The notes under the pieces are model-generated. The model ran no database searches and was not told the origin of the DNA. It saw only the letters and a program-made list of their open reading frames with translations. A DNA stretch of 64,000 bases, from the NCBI GenBank assembly GCA_965267535.1, contig OZ254082.1, positions 3,658,001 through 3,722,000 on the forward strand, given 5' to 3'. The stretch is from CAXBNB01 sp965267535 (GTDB lineage: Bacteria > Bacteroidota > Bacteroidia > Cytophagales > Cyclobacteriaceae). The position numbers were made by a program, and so were the translations under genes. Positions 1-7,531 of this stretch are shown here, piece by piece; position 1 is the first letter of the stretch, and each line of letters opens with the position of its first letter.

Positions 1-2
1 AA

Positions 3-1352
3 AAACCCATAAAAAAAAGTAAACAGGGCCGTTTTCAAATATTGGATGTAGTGGACATGATGCGTCCGATTACCAAATTTACCCGTCAGGTAGTCAGTGG
101 CAACAACATCCCCTCCATCGTAAGAGAGGCCTTTCGCTTGTCGCAACTCGAACGCCCAGGGGCTGTTCACATAGAGCTCCCCGAGGATGTAGCAGCCGAA
201 GATACCGACGAAAGCGTATTCGAAACTCCGGCCATCCGGCGGCCTGCCCCCGATCACAAAGCAGTAGATGCAGCCATAGAAATGATCCAAAAAGCAAAAA
301 TGCCATTACTGCTAATCGGTGCTGGAGCAAACCGTAAGCGCACCGGAAATGCACTTACCGCTTTTATCGAAAAAACTAAAATTCCTTTTTTCAATACCCA
401 AATGGGAAAAGGAGTAATCGACGAGAGACACCCGCTTTTCCTTGGCACAGCGGCTCTTTCCAGCCTCGATTACCTGCACTATGCCATAGACAAAGCCGAC
501 CTTATCATCAACGTGGGGCATGATGTAATCGAAAAGCCTCCCTTCTTTATGGAGCAGGGTGGGCGTAAAGTGATTCATGTCAATTTCTTTTCTGCGGAGA
601 TCGATCAGGTATATTTTCCTCACCTCGATGTGCTGGGAGATATAGCAGCGTCTGTATGGGCTATGGCCGAAGGAATTGAGGTGCAGTCCCATTGGGATTT
701 TAGCTATTATGAAAAAGTGAAAAAAGAAGTGGAAAGCCACATCACCAAATACTTCAATGACGAACGTTTTCCCATACTGCCCCAGCGTGCCGTGAGTCAG
801 ATCCGAAAAATACTGCCGGATGATGGCATAGTTACCCTGGACAATGGCGTGTACAAAATTTGGTTTGCCCGCAACTACAAATGCTACGAACCCAATACGC
901 TCTTGCTCGACAATGCGCTGGCCACCATGGGTGCAGGGCTGCCTTCTGCCATGGCTGCCAAGATCGTTCACTCCGACAAAAAGGTAGTAGCCGTATGTGG
1001 TGATGGTGGTTTTATGATGAACAGTCAGGAAATAGAAACCGCCGTGCGCATTGGCCTCAACCTGGTAGTCATCATCCTCAACGACAATGCTTTTGGCATG
1101 ATTAAATGGAAGCAGGAAGGCATGGGCTTTGATAACTTCGGTCTGGACTACAACAACCCTGACTTTGTATTGTACGCCCAAAGCTACGGAGCTCACGGTC
1201 ACCGCATTACAAGCAGCAAGGACTTTACCGAAACACTGGAAAAATGCCTCAATACAGATGGAGTACACCTTATCGATTGTCCTGTAGACTACTCTCTGAA
1301 TCACGCCATTCTTAACAAAGGCATAAAAGAAAAGGCAAAAGAACTACTCTAA
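3..1352 (+). CDS. Acetolactate synthase-family ThDP enzyme, N-terminus cut by window edge
   Basis: Thiamine-diphosphate enzyme of the acetolactate synthase/pyruvate oxidase family, which normally condenses two pyruvates to acetolactate with CO2 release. The frame is open to the window edge. The TTG at 42 is not the true start, because in-frame codons before it already read like family sequence (GRFQILDVV before MMRPITKF). About 100-120 N-terminal residues lie outside. The visible part holds the end of the PYR domain, the central domain and the C-terminal PP domain with the ThDP/Mg motif GDGGF...ILNDNAFGM. The C-terminus (FVLYAQSYGAHGHRI...CPVDYS) resembles catabolic AlsS/BudB enzymes more than the anabolic IlvB type, which is an inference from a few motifs. 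It is followed 36 bp later by an aldehyde dehydrogenase in the same direction, so the pair may be one operon. No small regulatory subunit is visible. Confidence 0.85.
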   Translation, partial: KPIKKSKQGRFQILDVVDMMRPITKFTRQVVSGNNIPSIVREAFRLSQLERPGAVHIELPEDVAAEDTDESVFETPAIRRPAPDHKAVDAAIEMIQKAKMPLLLIGAGANRKRTGNALTAFIEKTKIPFFNTQMGKGVIDERHPLFLGTAALSSLDYLHYAIDKADLIINVGHDVIEKPPFFMEQGGRKVIHVNFFSAEIDQVYFPHLDVLGDIAASVWAMAEGIEVQSHWDFSYYEKVKKEVESHITKYFNDERFPILPQRAVSQIRKILPDDGIVTLDNGVYKIWFARNYKCYEPNTLLLDNALATMGAGLPSAMAAKIVHSDKKVVAVCGDGGFMMNSQEIETAVRIGLNLVVIILNDNAFGMIKWKQEGMGFDNFGLDYNNPDFVLYAQSYGAHGHRITSSKDFTETLEKCLNTDGVHLIDCPVDYSLNHAILNKGIKEKAKELL

Positions 1353-1388
1353 GCGTTATTATTTTTTTTATAGAAAAGCGAAAAACAC

Positions 1389-2780
1389 ATGAGTACACTA
1401 AAAGTATACGCACCTTACGACCAACACCTCATCAAAGAAATACCCCTGAAGACCATGGCGGAGATGGAAGAGGCAATAGAAACTGCCTACCACCTGTTTG
1501 AAGACAGAAGTAGGTGGCTTCCAAAATACAAACGGGTAGAAATACTCGAGAAAATTGCCCAACTCATGGATGAGCGTTCGGAGGAAATCATAAAAACATC
1601 TGCAGAAGAGGGAGGCAAACCCTACATGGATACCAAAGTAGAAATGGCCCGGGCCATTAATGGTGTGAAACTAGCCATAGAACATATCGGTAGCTTTGGG
1701 GGCGAAGAAGTACCCATGGGACATACAGCTTCGTCTGTTAACCGACTGGCTTTTACCCTCCGTGAGCCCATAGGCGTAGTTGCTTCGGTCAGTGCCTTTA
1801 ACCACCCTATCAACCTGATAATCCATCAAACCATACCAGCCATAGCTGTGGGTAGCCCTGTAATCATCAAACCGGCTCCTACTACTCCCCTGACATGCCT
1901 GCTACTCAATGAAATATTTCATGATGCCGGCCTGCCAAAAGGCTGGTGTACTACTATGGTGTGCGACAATGATGTAGCCGAAAAACTCGTAACCAGCCCC
2001 AAAGTAAACTTCTTTTCATTTATCGGCTCTGCAAAGGTAGGCTGGTACCTGCGCTCGAAGCTAGCCCCTGGCACACGGTGTGCGCTGGAGCATGGCGGGG
2101 CTGCTCCTGTACTGGTAGAACCGGATGCTGACATAGAGGCCATGATACCCCCGCTGGTAAAAGGCGGCTATTATCATGCCGGTCAAGTGTGTGTATCGGT
2201 ACAACGGGTGTTTGTGCATGAGTCCATCATAGAAGAGGTGAAAGAAAAAATGGTAAAAGCCATTGGACAAATAAAAACAGGTGACCCGTTGGATCCGGAT
2301 ACCGAAGCAGGCCCGCTGATTTTACCCAAAGAAGTAGACCGGGTAGAGGCATGGGTACAGGAAGCCAAGGAAAAAGGGGCATCAGTGTTGTGTGGAGGAA
2401 AAAGAATATCTGATACTTGTTTTGAACCTACGCTACTCCTGAATCCTCCGGCAGATTCCAAAGTGTCTACTCAGGAAATATTCGGACCTGTGGTGTGCCT
2501 TTATAGCTATACCGATCGAAACGAAGCTATAAAGCAAGCCAATAGTCTGGAATATCACTTTCAGGCAGCCGTTTTCACTAAAAACATAGACACAGCACTG
2601 GATGCCGTACAGCGCCTAAATGCCACAGCTGTGATGGTCAATGACCATACTGCCTTTCGGGTAGATTGGATGCCTTTTGGCGGCCGTGATGCCAGTGGGC
2701 TAGGCATAGGGAGCATACCCCACTCGATGCACGACATGTCACGTGAAAAACTAATGGTAATAAAGAGTAGTGTGCTATAA
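1389..2780 (+). CDS. NAD(P)-dependent aldehyde dehydrogenase
   Basis: Aldehyde dehydrogenase of 463 aa that oxidises an aldehyde to the acid. The catalytic set is visible: Asn138 in SAFNHP, Glu234 in the ELGG-equivalent EHGGAAP, and nucleophile Cys268 in GQVCVS. FIGSAKVG (about 211-218) is the nucleotide-binding segment. The length is slightly short of the usual 475-500, with a compact N-terminus. The C-terminal part has the usual EIFGPV and PFGG motifs. ATG at 1389 follows an A-rich leader. It sits 36 bp downstream of the acetolactate synthase-like gene, so it may oxidise an aldehyde released by that enzyme or a related substrate. The substrate cannot be read from the sequence. Its stop codon lies inside a 12-bp inverted repeat and only 2 bp from the stop of the convergent gene. 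Confidence 0.9.
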   Translation: MSTLKVYAPYDQHLIKEIPLKTMAEMEEAIETAYHLFEDRSRWLPKYKRVEILEKIAQLMDERSEEIIKTSAEEGGKPYMDTKVEMARAINGVKLAIEHIGSFGGEEVPMGHTASSVNRLAFTLREPIGVVASVSAFNHPINLIIHQTIPAIAVGSPVIIKPAPTTPLTCLLLNEIFHDAGLPKGWCTTMVCDNDVAEKLVTSPKVNFFSFIGSAKVGWYLRSKLAPGTRCALEHGGAAPVLVEPDADIEAMIPPLVKGGYYHAGQVCVSVQRVFVHESIIEEVKEKMVKAIGQIKTGDPLDPDTEAGPLILPKEVDRVEAWVQEAKEKGASVLCGGKRISDTCFEPTLLLNPPADSKVSTQEIFGPVVCLYSYTDRNEAIKQANSLEYHFQAAVFTKNIDTALDAVQRLNATAVMVNDHTAFRVDWMPFGGRDASGLGIGSIPHSMHDMSREKLMVIKSSVL

Positions 2781-2791
2781 CACTACTCTTT
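2762..2791. terminator. Bidirectional hairpin spanning two convergent stop codons
   Basis: Perfect 12-bp arms (2762-2773 and 2780-2791; aaagagtagtgt with its complement) and a 6-nt loop. The hairpin contains the TAA of the dehydrogenase gene (2778-2780) and the TAG of the opposing gene (2783-2785). There is no long T tract, so strength is uncertain, but placement suits a shared terminator. Confidence 0.6.
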
Positions 2792-4834
2792 GTCATTATT
2801 TTCAGTATTAGCCGCTTCCTCCTGCTGCTTATTGTAGTGATACGTAGCTGCTCTAAATACTTTTTCAAAATATTCATCCCCCTCGTAATCGAACTTCTCC
2901 AATGTTGCTAAGCACTGCATATAATCTTTGGAGTAGAGGTAGTTTAACGCCAGATTTTTAAGGGTAATTTCATAGTAAGGAGCATAATATAAAGCCTTTT
3001 GATACGTCTCTATGGCCTTGTCGTATTGCTTGGTCTCTGTATAGACAGTCCCCAGAGTATTCAGGTTTCTGGTGCTATGAGGATTATATTCCAATGCTTT
3101 TAGTGCTTCTTCCATGGCTTCATCATACCGTTTCAAGTTTTTCAACGCCATAGCACTTTGAATCTCAAGAGGGTCTTTGTTAGGGTCGAGTGTCACATAC
3201 TTACTCTTTCCAGCCATAACCTCTTTCAATATTTTATCATTTTGTTTTCGCTTTTGAAAAACCTTTGCCCTGTTCATATGATATTCGAATCTATGACGCT
3301 CTTTTCCTAAGAAAATATTCCATGCAAGCAAACCCACTATCGGTATCAGCATCAAACGGGATAAATTGGATTTTTTTACCAGCGAATCATCCGTATCCTG
3401 GCTCATAAGCATATAGTAGCCAATCACAAAGCCCATCATGATGTACAAAAACAAGGTATGCTCATACCTCTCAAGTGGAAAGCTGAACATCCCATCTGAA
3501 GCAAATGCTAAAAAGCCTGCTATCATCATCAACATCCACAGCCTGACTTTAGTATCCTTACTTTGCATAAGCACTCGGATCGCCATTATCAAAACCAATG
3601 CCCACGCACTATAATGAAGAACAAAGCCCACAATACCGCTCTCGGTGAGAATCTGAACGTAGATATTGTGAGGACGTATCCGAACGATTTTTCCATAGTC
3701 ATTTCGAATGCCGCCTATCCTATAGTAGGGCACAGCCAACTTCCAATTGCCCTGACCAACACCCAAAATGGGATTGTCCTTAATTATACCTATAGACTCC
3801 TGCCACACTACAAGTCTCTCATTCACACTTTCGCTATTGGTATTCAATAGTTTTTTAGGTTTAGCTGCATCGTCTCCTTCAGGTGAAGAGTCGGATTGTG
3901 TAGTGTTATCTACAGGTGCAGCTTTCGTAGGAGCTTCCTGAGCTACCTTTCTTTCAGGTTTTCTAGGTCTGCTCAGCGACTCGTCCACTTTTACAAATCC
4001 TACAATCAAACCTGCTCCAATAACTACAGAGGCTAAAAAATAAGGCAAACGTTTACGTACTTCCCGCAAAAACACAAATACACCCACCAAAACGGTAGCC
4101 ATAACTAATCCCGACGACAGCCAGGCAGAACGTGTTTGTGAGATGAAAATAGAACTTACAACAAACACTGCACACACCGTTGCAAAAAATTTCCAAAAAC
4201 CCTTATCATGAAGCAGGAGGTAAATAACAAAAGGAAAGACCAATGCCTGAGCAGAACCAAATAGGTTTCTGTTGGCCATTAATCCATGTGGGCTGGCTCC
4301 ACCTGGAAATTTATTTCCACTCCACTCAAAGAACTCATCCATGCCTATATAACCATGAATTAAAGCTGCTCCTGCAACAAAGCGACAAAAGACAAGTAAG
4401 CTCTCTTTCTGATGGGATACGACAGCATGGACAACCGTAAAGAGTAGCAATAGGTTGAGGAAGTTTCGGCTCACTTCATACAATGCCTCCTGAAAATTGA
4501 TCACTACGGCAAAAGTGGCCACTGTCCAGAGAGTATAAACTAAAAACAACACCGCAGCGTATTTTGACCATTTAGGCCACTTTAGCACATAAGACTCTTT
4601 TCGTAAACCAAAAAAATACAGATGATACACCAGTAAAAAGGCCGATTCGAAAATAAATCGGGGAGAAAGAGTAGGCTCCATGCTTTTTCTGGAATAAATA
4701 AATGGCAAGGTCACCATTAAAGCCATGATCCAGTATAGCTTATTATTCCAAAAATAGTGTTTTGCAGGTGAGCTAACCTTAGCTGCAGGTTTGCTTTGTT
4801 CTTTGCTCTTCGTTTTTTTCTTATTCTTTGCCAA
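2783..4834 (-). CDS. O-antigen ligase/Wzy-like membrane protein with C-terminal TPRs
   Basis: Polytopic membrane protein of 683 aa, with about a dozen hydrophobic segments between residues 30 and 510. It has the Wzy_C-type signatures SQTRSAWLS (232-240) and, near 395, a periplasmic loop with RPHNIYVQILTESG. These are typical of O-antigen ligases and polymerases, which move or join undecaprenyl-linked glycans on the periplasmic face. A low-complexity charged linker (about 290-340, rich in K, P and S) splits the membrane part. The C-terminal 140 residues hold two to three TPRs (ALKALEYNPHS, YQKALYYAP). The annotated start is a TTG giving a Lys-rich N-terminus, and a strong promoter match overlaps it, so the real start may be Met37. 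The gene is separated by a terminator from the adhesin operon upstream. A protein glycosyltransferase or a capsule/LPS polymerase are alternatives that cannot be separated here. Confidence 0.8.
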   Translation of the reverse strand: MAKNKKKTKSKEQSKPAAKVSSPAKHYFWNNKLYWIMALMVTLPFIYSRKSMEPTLSPRFIFESAFLLVYHLYFFGLRKESYVLKWPKWSKYAAVLFLVYTLWTVATFAVVINFQEALYEVSRNFLNLLLLFTVVHAVVSHQKESLLVFCRFVAGAALIHGYIGMDEFFEWSGNKFPGGASPHGLMANRNLFGSAQALVFPFVIYLLLHDKGFWKFFATVCAVFVVSSIFISQTRSAWLSSGLVMATVLVGVFVFLREVRKRLPYFLASVVIGAGLIVGFVKVDESLSRPRKPERKVAQEAPTKAAPVDNTTQSDSSPEGDDAAKPKKLLNTNSESVNERLVVWQESIGIIKDNPILGVGQGNWKLAVPYYRIGGIRNDYGKIVRIRPHNIYVQILTESGIVGFVLHYSAWALVLIMAIRVLMQSKDTKVRLWMLMMIAGFLAFASDGMFSFPLERYEHTLFLYIMMGFVIGYYMLMSQDTDDSLVKKSNLSRLMLIPIVGLLAWNIFLGKERHRFEYHMNRAKVFQKRKQNDKILKEVMAGKSKYVTLDPNKDPLEIQSAMALKNLKRYDEAMEEALKALEYNPHSTRNLNTLGTVYTETKQYDKAIETYQKALYYAPYYEITLKNLALNYLYSKDYMQCLATLEKFDYEGDEYFEKVFRAATYHYNKQQEEAANTENNDKE

Positions 4835-4861
4835 AACTAAATCTTAGGTTGGTATGTCAAA
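4832..4861 (-). promoter_or_regulatory. Bacteroidota-type promoter (TTTG-N18-TAGTTTTG)
   Basis: On the minus strand, TTTG (4861-4858), an 18-nt spacer and TAGTTTTG (4839-4832) match the known Bacteroidota -33/-7 consensus TTTG...TAnnTTTG. The -7 box includes the TTG used as start of the ligase-like gene, which conflicts with that start. Confidence 0.5.
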
Positions 4862-4875
4862 CAAATAAAACAAAA

Positions 4876-4904
4876 ATGGGGTTAAAGTAACACCCTAACC
4901 CCAT
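4876..4904 (-). terminator. Intrinsic terminator of the adhesin/PorP/OmpA operon
   Basis: Arms of 9 bp (4876-4884 atggggtta and 4896-4904 taaccccat) with an 11-nt loop. On the minus strand the hairpin is followed directly by TTTTGTTTTATTT. It lies 22 bp past the stop of the OmpA-family gene. Confidence 0.8.
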
Positions 4905-4925
4905 CAATAAAATGATATAATATTT

Positions 4926-6233
4926 TTAATTCCCCAGCAGGACGTATTTTACTACTACAACGCGGCTCTCTGCTTCATCAGCAGTAGCGTTAGCTTCTCC
5001 ATTGGGCATTACCAATACTTTCTTATCGTCTGTAGACTTCAACTTGGCTTTTAAATAATCCGCTACACCACGAGCTCGTTTGTGTGAAAGTACGAGGTTG
5101 TAAATTTCATCACCTACTTTATCCGTATGTCCCTCTATTACCACTCCTACATTAGGGTGTGTATTCAGAAAGTTTACGGTTTTCTCCATTTCGTCTTTGT
5201 ATTTCTCTTCGTTGAACTTAAAAGAATTGAAGTCAAACCGGATTTTAACATTAGCGGGCATTTTCTCAATGAGGCTTTCCTCTTTGATCACTTCTTTAAC
5301 AACCACATCCTCTTTTTTCTCAACAATTACTTCCTCAACTTCCCAGGTACCTTCAAATATATCTGCATAAGTAGCATTCCTGTTACTGGAAAGTAGATAC
5401 TTCCCGTTTTCATACAGAGAAAAGTAACCATCAAATTTGGGAGAGTTTACATTGGGGCCGAGGTTTACAGGCTCAGACCAGTGAATCCAGGTATCGTCAA
5501 GTCGTTTGGTCATAAAGATATCACCTCCGCCTTGTCCTCCAAAGCCATTACTACTGTAGAACAGCGTCTTTTTGTCTTTGTACAAAAAAGGTGACGTTTC
5601 AAAGCCTTCAGAATTCACATCATGGCCAAGGTAAATAGGATCCCTCCAACGACCGTCTTCGCTTTTCAAACTTACGAAAAGGTCTTCTTCACCTTCTGAA
5701 AGGTTGTTGTACATGGTAATTACAATCACATCTTCTGTTTCATTCATAAAGAAAGAATACACGTGATGGTGAGTATCAACAGCCAGGTCTATAGGACGAG
5801 GGCGTGTCCACTTTTTGTTTTTTATTGTAGTCGTAGAAATTCCCTGATCACGAATAACGGTAGAAGTATAACTATTGATCAAGTACAGTGAATTTGTAAT
5901 ATTGCCCACACCCACAATGGAATTGTTATGTGAGTTGTTAAGGTCTCTTGCGTTCACTCCTTTCGACCAGCCGCTACCCTCTTTATAAGACAACCAAATA
6001 TCCTGATTGTCTTTGTTGTTACCTACGTTTTCAAAATCATGAGAACGTACAAAATAGAGTGTGTCGTACGATTTATTAAACAAAGGAAAGATTTCCTCAG
6101 CTTTGGAGTTTACATCAGGAGTACGCATAAATTCCGCAATCCCAAACTTATATTTGTATTCTACCTCTTGCCCAGAGGCAACCGCAACGGCAAGAAGTAC
6201 AATGAAACTGGATAGTAGAGTTTTTTTCATCAT
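4926..6233 (-). CDS. OmpA-family protein with PD40-like propeller repeats
   Basis: Envelope protein of 435 aa. It has a Sec signal peptide (about 1-21, ending ASG-Q), a middle region with WD40/PD40-like repeats (LFYSSNGFGGQGGGDIF, LLSSNRNATYADIF), and a C-terminal OmpA peptidoglycan-binding domain from about residue 325 (IRFDFNSFKFNEE, GHTDKVGDEIYN, SHKRARGVADYL). PD40 plus OmpA proteins are regularly encoded beside PorP/SprF and type IX secreted adhesins in Bacteroidota and are thought to anchor surface complexes to the cell wall. The gene starts 6 bp after the stop of the PorP-like gene, and both follow the giant adhesin gene. It ends the operon. Its precise partner is inferred from position. 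Confidence 0.88.
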   Translation of the reverse strand: MMKKTLLSSFIVLLAVAVASGQEVEYKYKFGIAEFMRTPDVNSKAEEIFPLFNKSYDTLYFVRSHDFENVGNNKDNQDIWLSYKEGSGWSKGVNARDLNNSHNNSIVGVGNITNSLYLINSYTSTVIRDQGISTTTIKNKKWTRPRPIDLAVDTHHHVYSFFMNETEDVIVITMYNNLSEGEEDLFVSLKSEDGRWRDPIYLGHDVNSEGFETSPFLYKDKKTLFYSSNGFGGQGGGDIFMTKRLDDTWIHWSEPVNLGPNVNSPKFDGYFSLYENGKYLLSSNRNATYADIFEGTWEVEEVIVEKKEDVVVKEVIKEESLIEKMPANVKIRFDFNSFKFNEEKYKDEMEKTVNFLNTHPNVGVVIEGHTDKVGDEIYNLVLSHKRARGVADYLKAKLKSTDDKKVLVMPNGEANATADEAESRVVVVKYVLLGN

Positions 6234-6239
6234 ACCTAA

Positions 6240-7232
6240 TTACCAAATGGGTGAATAATTACCATGGTTTAAGAACCTAAGTCCTACACCAATTTCATGA
6301 GTAGCCACCACTGGCACATCGCTGGCAGTAGTCGTACTGTAGGTGTAACCAAAGTTAAATACGTCGTTTGCCTGAAACCCGAGCTGAATAAGTATAGACT
6401 TATCAGAAGTAAGGTTTACGCCTCCCATCACAACTTCATTGTACCTGCCTCTGATACCCACATTCCACAAAGTGGGAAGATCAGGCTGGAAAGTAACATA
6501 AGAAACTGCAATAGCTTCAAATGTATGACTGTGAAAGAAACGGTAGCCACCTGTCAGGTTAGAGATCAAAGGATTACTAAATGCCAGTTTATCTCCCGAC
6601 ATTCTGGCGTTTGCTATGTTGTTTACACCCAAAGCAAAAAAGTAATCATTAGAAGTAATACCAAGACCGGCATCTATATGCAAAAAGGTGTTACTTCCTC
6701 CTGAGTTCTGATAACGTATGTATACAGGATCATTAGCATCTCTAAGCGATAGTTCTTCAAGGTTGATTCGAGTATTGTTAAAACCTGTAGCCAAACCTAA
6801 AGTCAGGTAAGTGTGATTGGCTATGGGTACGTGCACTGCAAATGTGTTACTATTAAAGAACTCCTTGATAGCCCCTACATCATTGCTGTACACAGCCGTA
6901 CCAAAACCTAGTTTAAGTTTCTCATTTCTTCTCCTATTGGAGTAAAACTCATCCATCGTTTGAGTACCTGTTCCTCTTATCGAGTTGTTTCTACTGTGGC
7001 CTTGCTGCCTTGTAGAATAATAGATACTAAACATGTTGGTAGTAACCGAACTACCATTGCCAAGGGGCTGAATGTTGTGTCCCAAATTGACATCTACATA
7101 GTCATTAGCTCCCGCCAGAGAAGGGCTAAAGTAAGGCAAATGTCTATATCGTTGGAGTACAGTAGGAATGCCCTGACCAAAAAGGTCAGCGGACATGCCT
7201 ACTATGAAAATTATTATACCTAATCGTTTCAT
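6240..7232 (-). CDS. PorP/SprF family type IX secretion-associated membrane protein
   Basis: Outer membrane beta-barrel of 330 aa with a signal peptide (hydrophobic 5-17, cleavage near LFG-Q) and the family opening PTVLQRYRHLPYFSPSLAGANDYVDV, in which the segment PYFSPSLAG is diagnostic. Alternating hydrophobic strands and Tyr/Phe-rich turns follow, ending with a terminal aromatic. In Flavobacterium johnsoniae SprF is needed for surface display of the giant adhesin SprB. This gene follows the giant adhesin gene by 30 bp, as sprF follows sprB, and so most likely serves the same role for it. It is not the core PorP of the secretion machine, because no other secretion genes are nearby. Next gene 6 bp downstream. 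Confidence 0.88.
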   Translation of the reverse strand: MKRLGIIIFIVGMSADLFGQGIPTVLQRYRHLPYFSPSLAGANDYVDVNLGHNIQPLGNGSSVTTNMFSIYYSTRQQGHSRNNSIRGTGTQTMDEFYSNRRRNEKLKLGFGTAVYSNDVGAIKEFFNSNTFAVHVPIANHTYLTLGLATGFNNTRINLEELSLRDANDPVYIRYQNSGGSNTFLHIDAGLGITSNDYFFALGVNNIANARMSGDKLAFSNPLISNLTGGYRFFHSHTFEAIAVSYVTFQPDLPTLWNVGIRGRYNEVVMGGVNLTSDKSILIQLGFQANDVFNFGYTYSTTTASDVPVVATHEIGVGLRFLNHGNYSPIW

Positions 7233-7262
7233 TACATTAGTGTTTATATACTACCGTTGGTT

Positions 7263-7531
7263 TTATTCGTCAATTCTAAGTATGTGAAGTATTCCTTTAG
7301 TTACCCCGTCTGCGGTTTGAATGAAGTATGGATAAGCTCCGTATGGGAGCGGTTGTCCATTATACGTACCATCAAACGGTCTATCATATCCCAAACTACT
7401 AAATATGATGTTTTTCTGCGTGTCAGTGATTGTTACTTTCACTCCAGACTTAGTAGTTATGTTATCGATAATCCAGGTATCGTTAAGTCCATCATTGTTT
7501 GGTGTAATAGCCGTAGGAATATCCAATTGCA
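7263..7531 (-). other. Type B T9SS sorting domain (gliding-associated C-terminal domain)
   Basis: The last 88 codons of the adhesin show the type B pattern: TAITPNNDGLNDTW, then VTITD, FDGTYNGQPLPYGAYPY and a final ILHILR strand. Proteins with this domain cross the outer membrane by the type IX system and usually need a PorP/SprF partner, which is encoded immediately downstream. Confidence 0.9.

Noticed and set aside
312..1304. 330-codon minus-strand open frame opposite the acetolactate synthase-like gene
   Set aside because: The plus-strand frame matches a known family throughout; the antisense frame shows no family motif and is a shadow.
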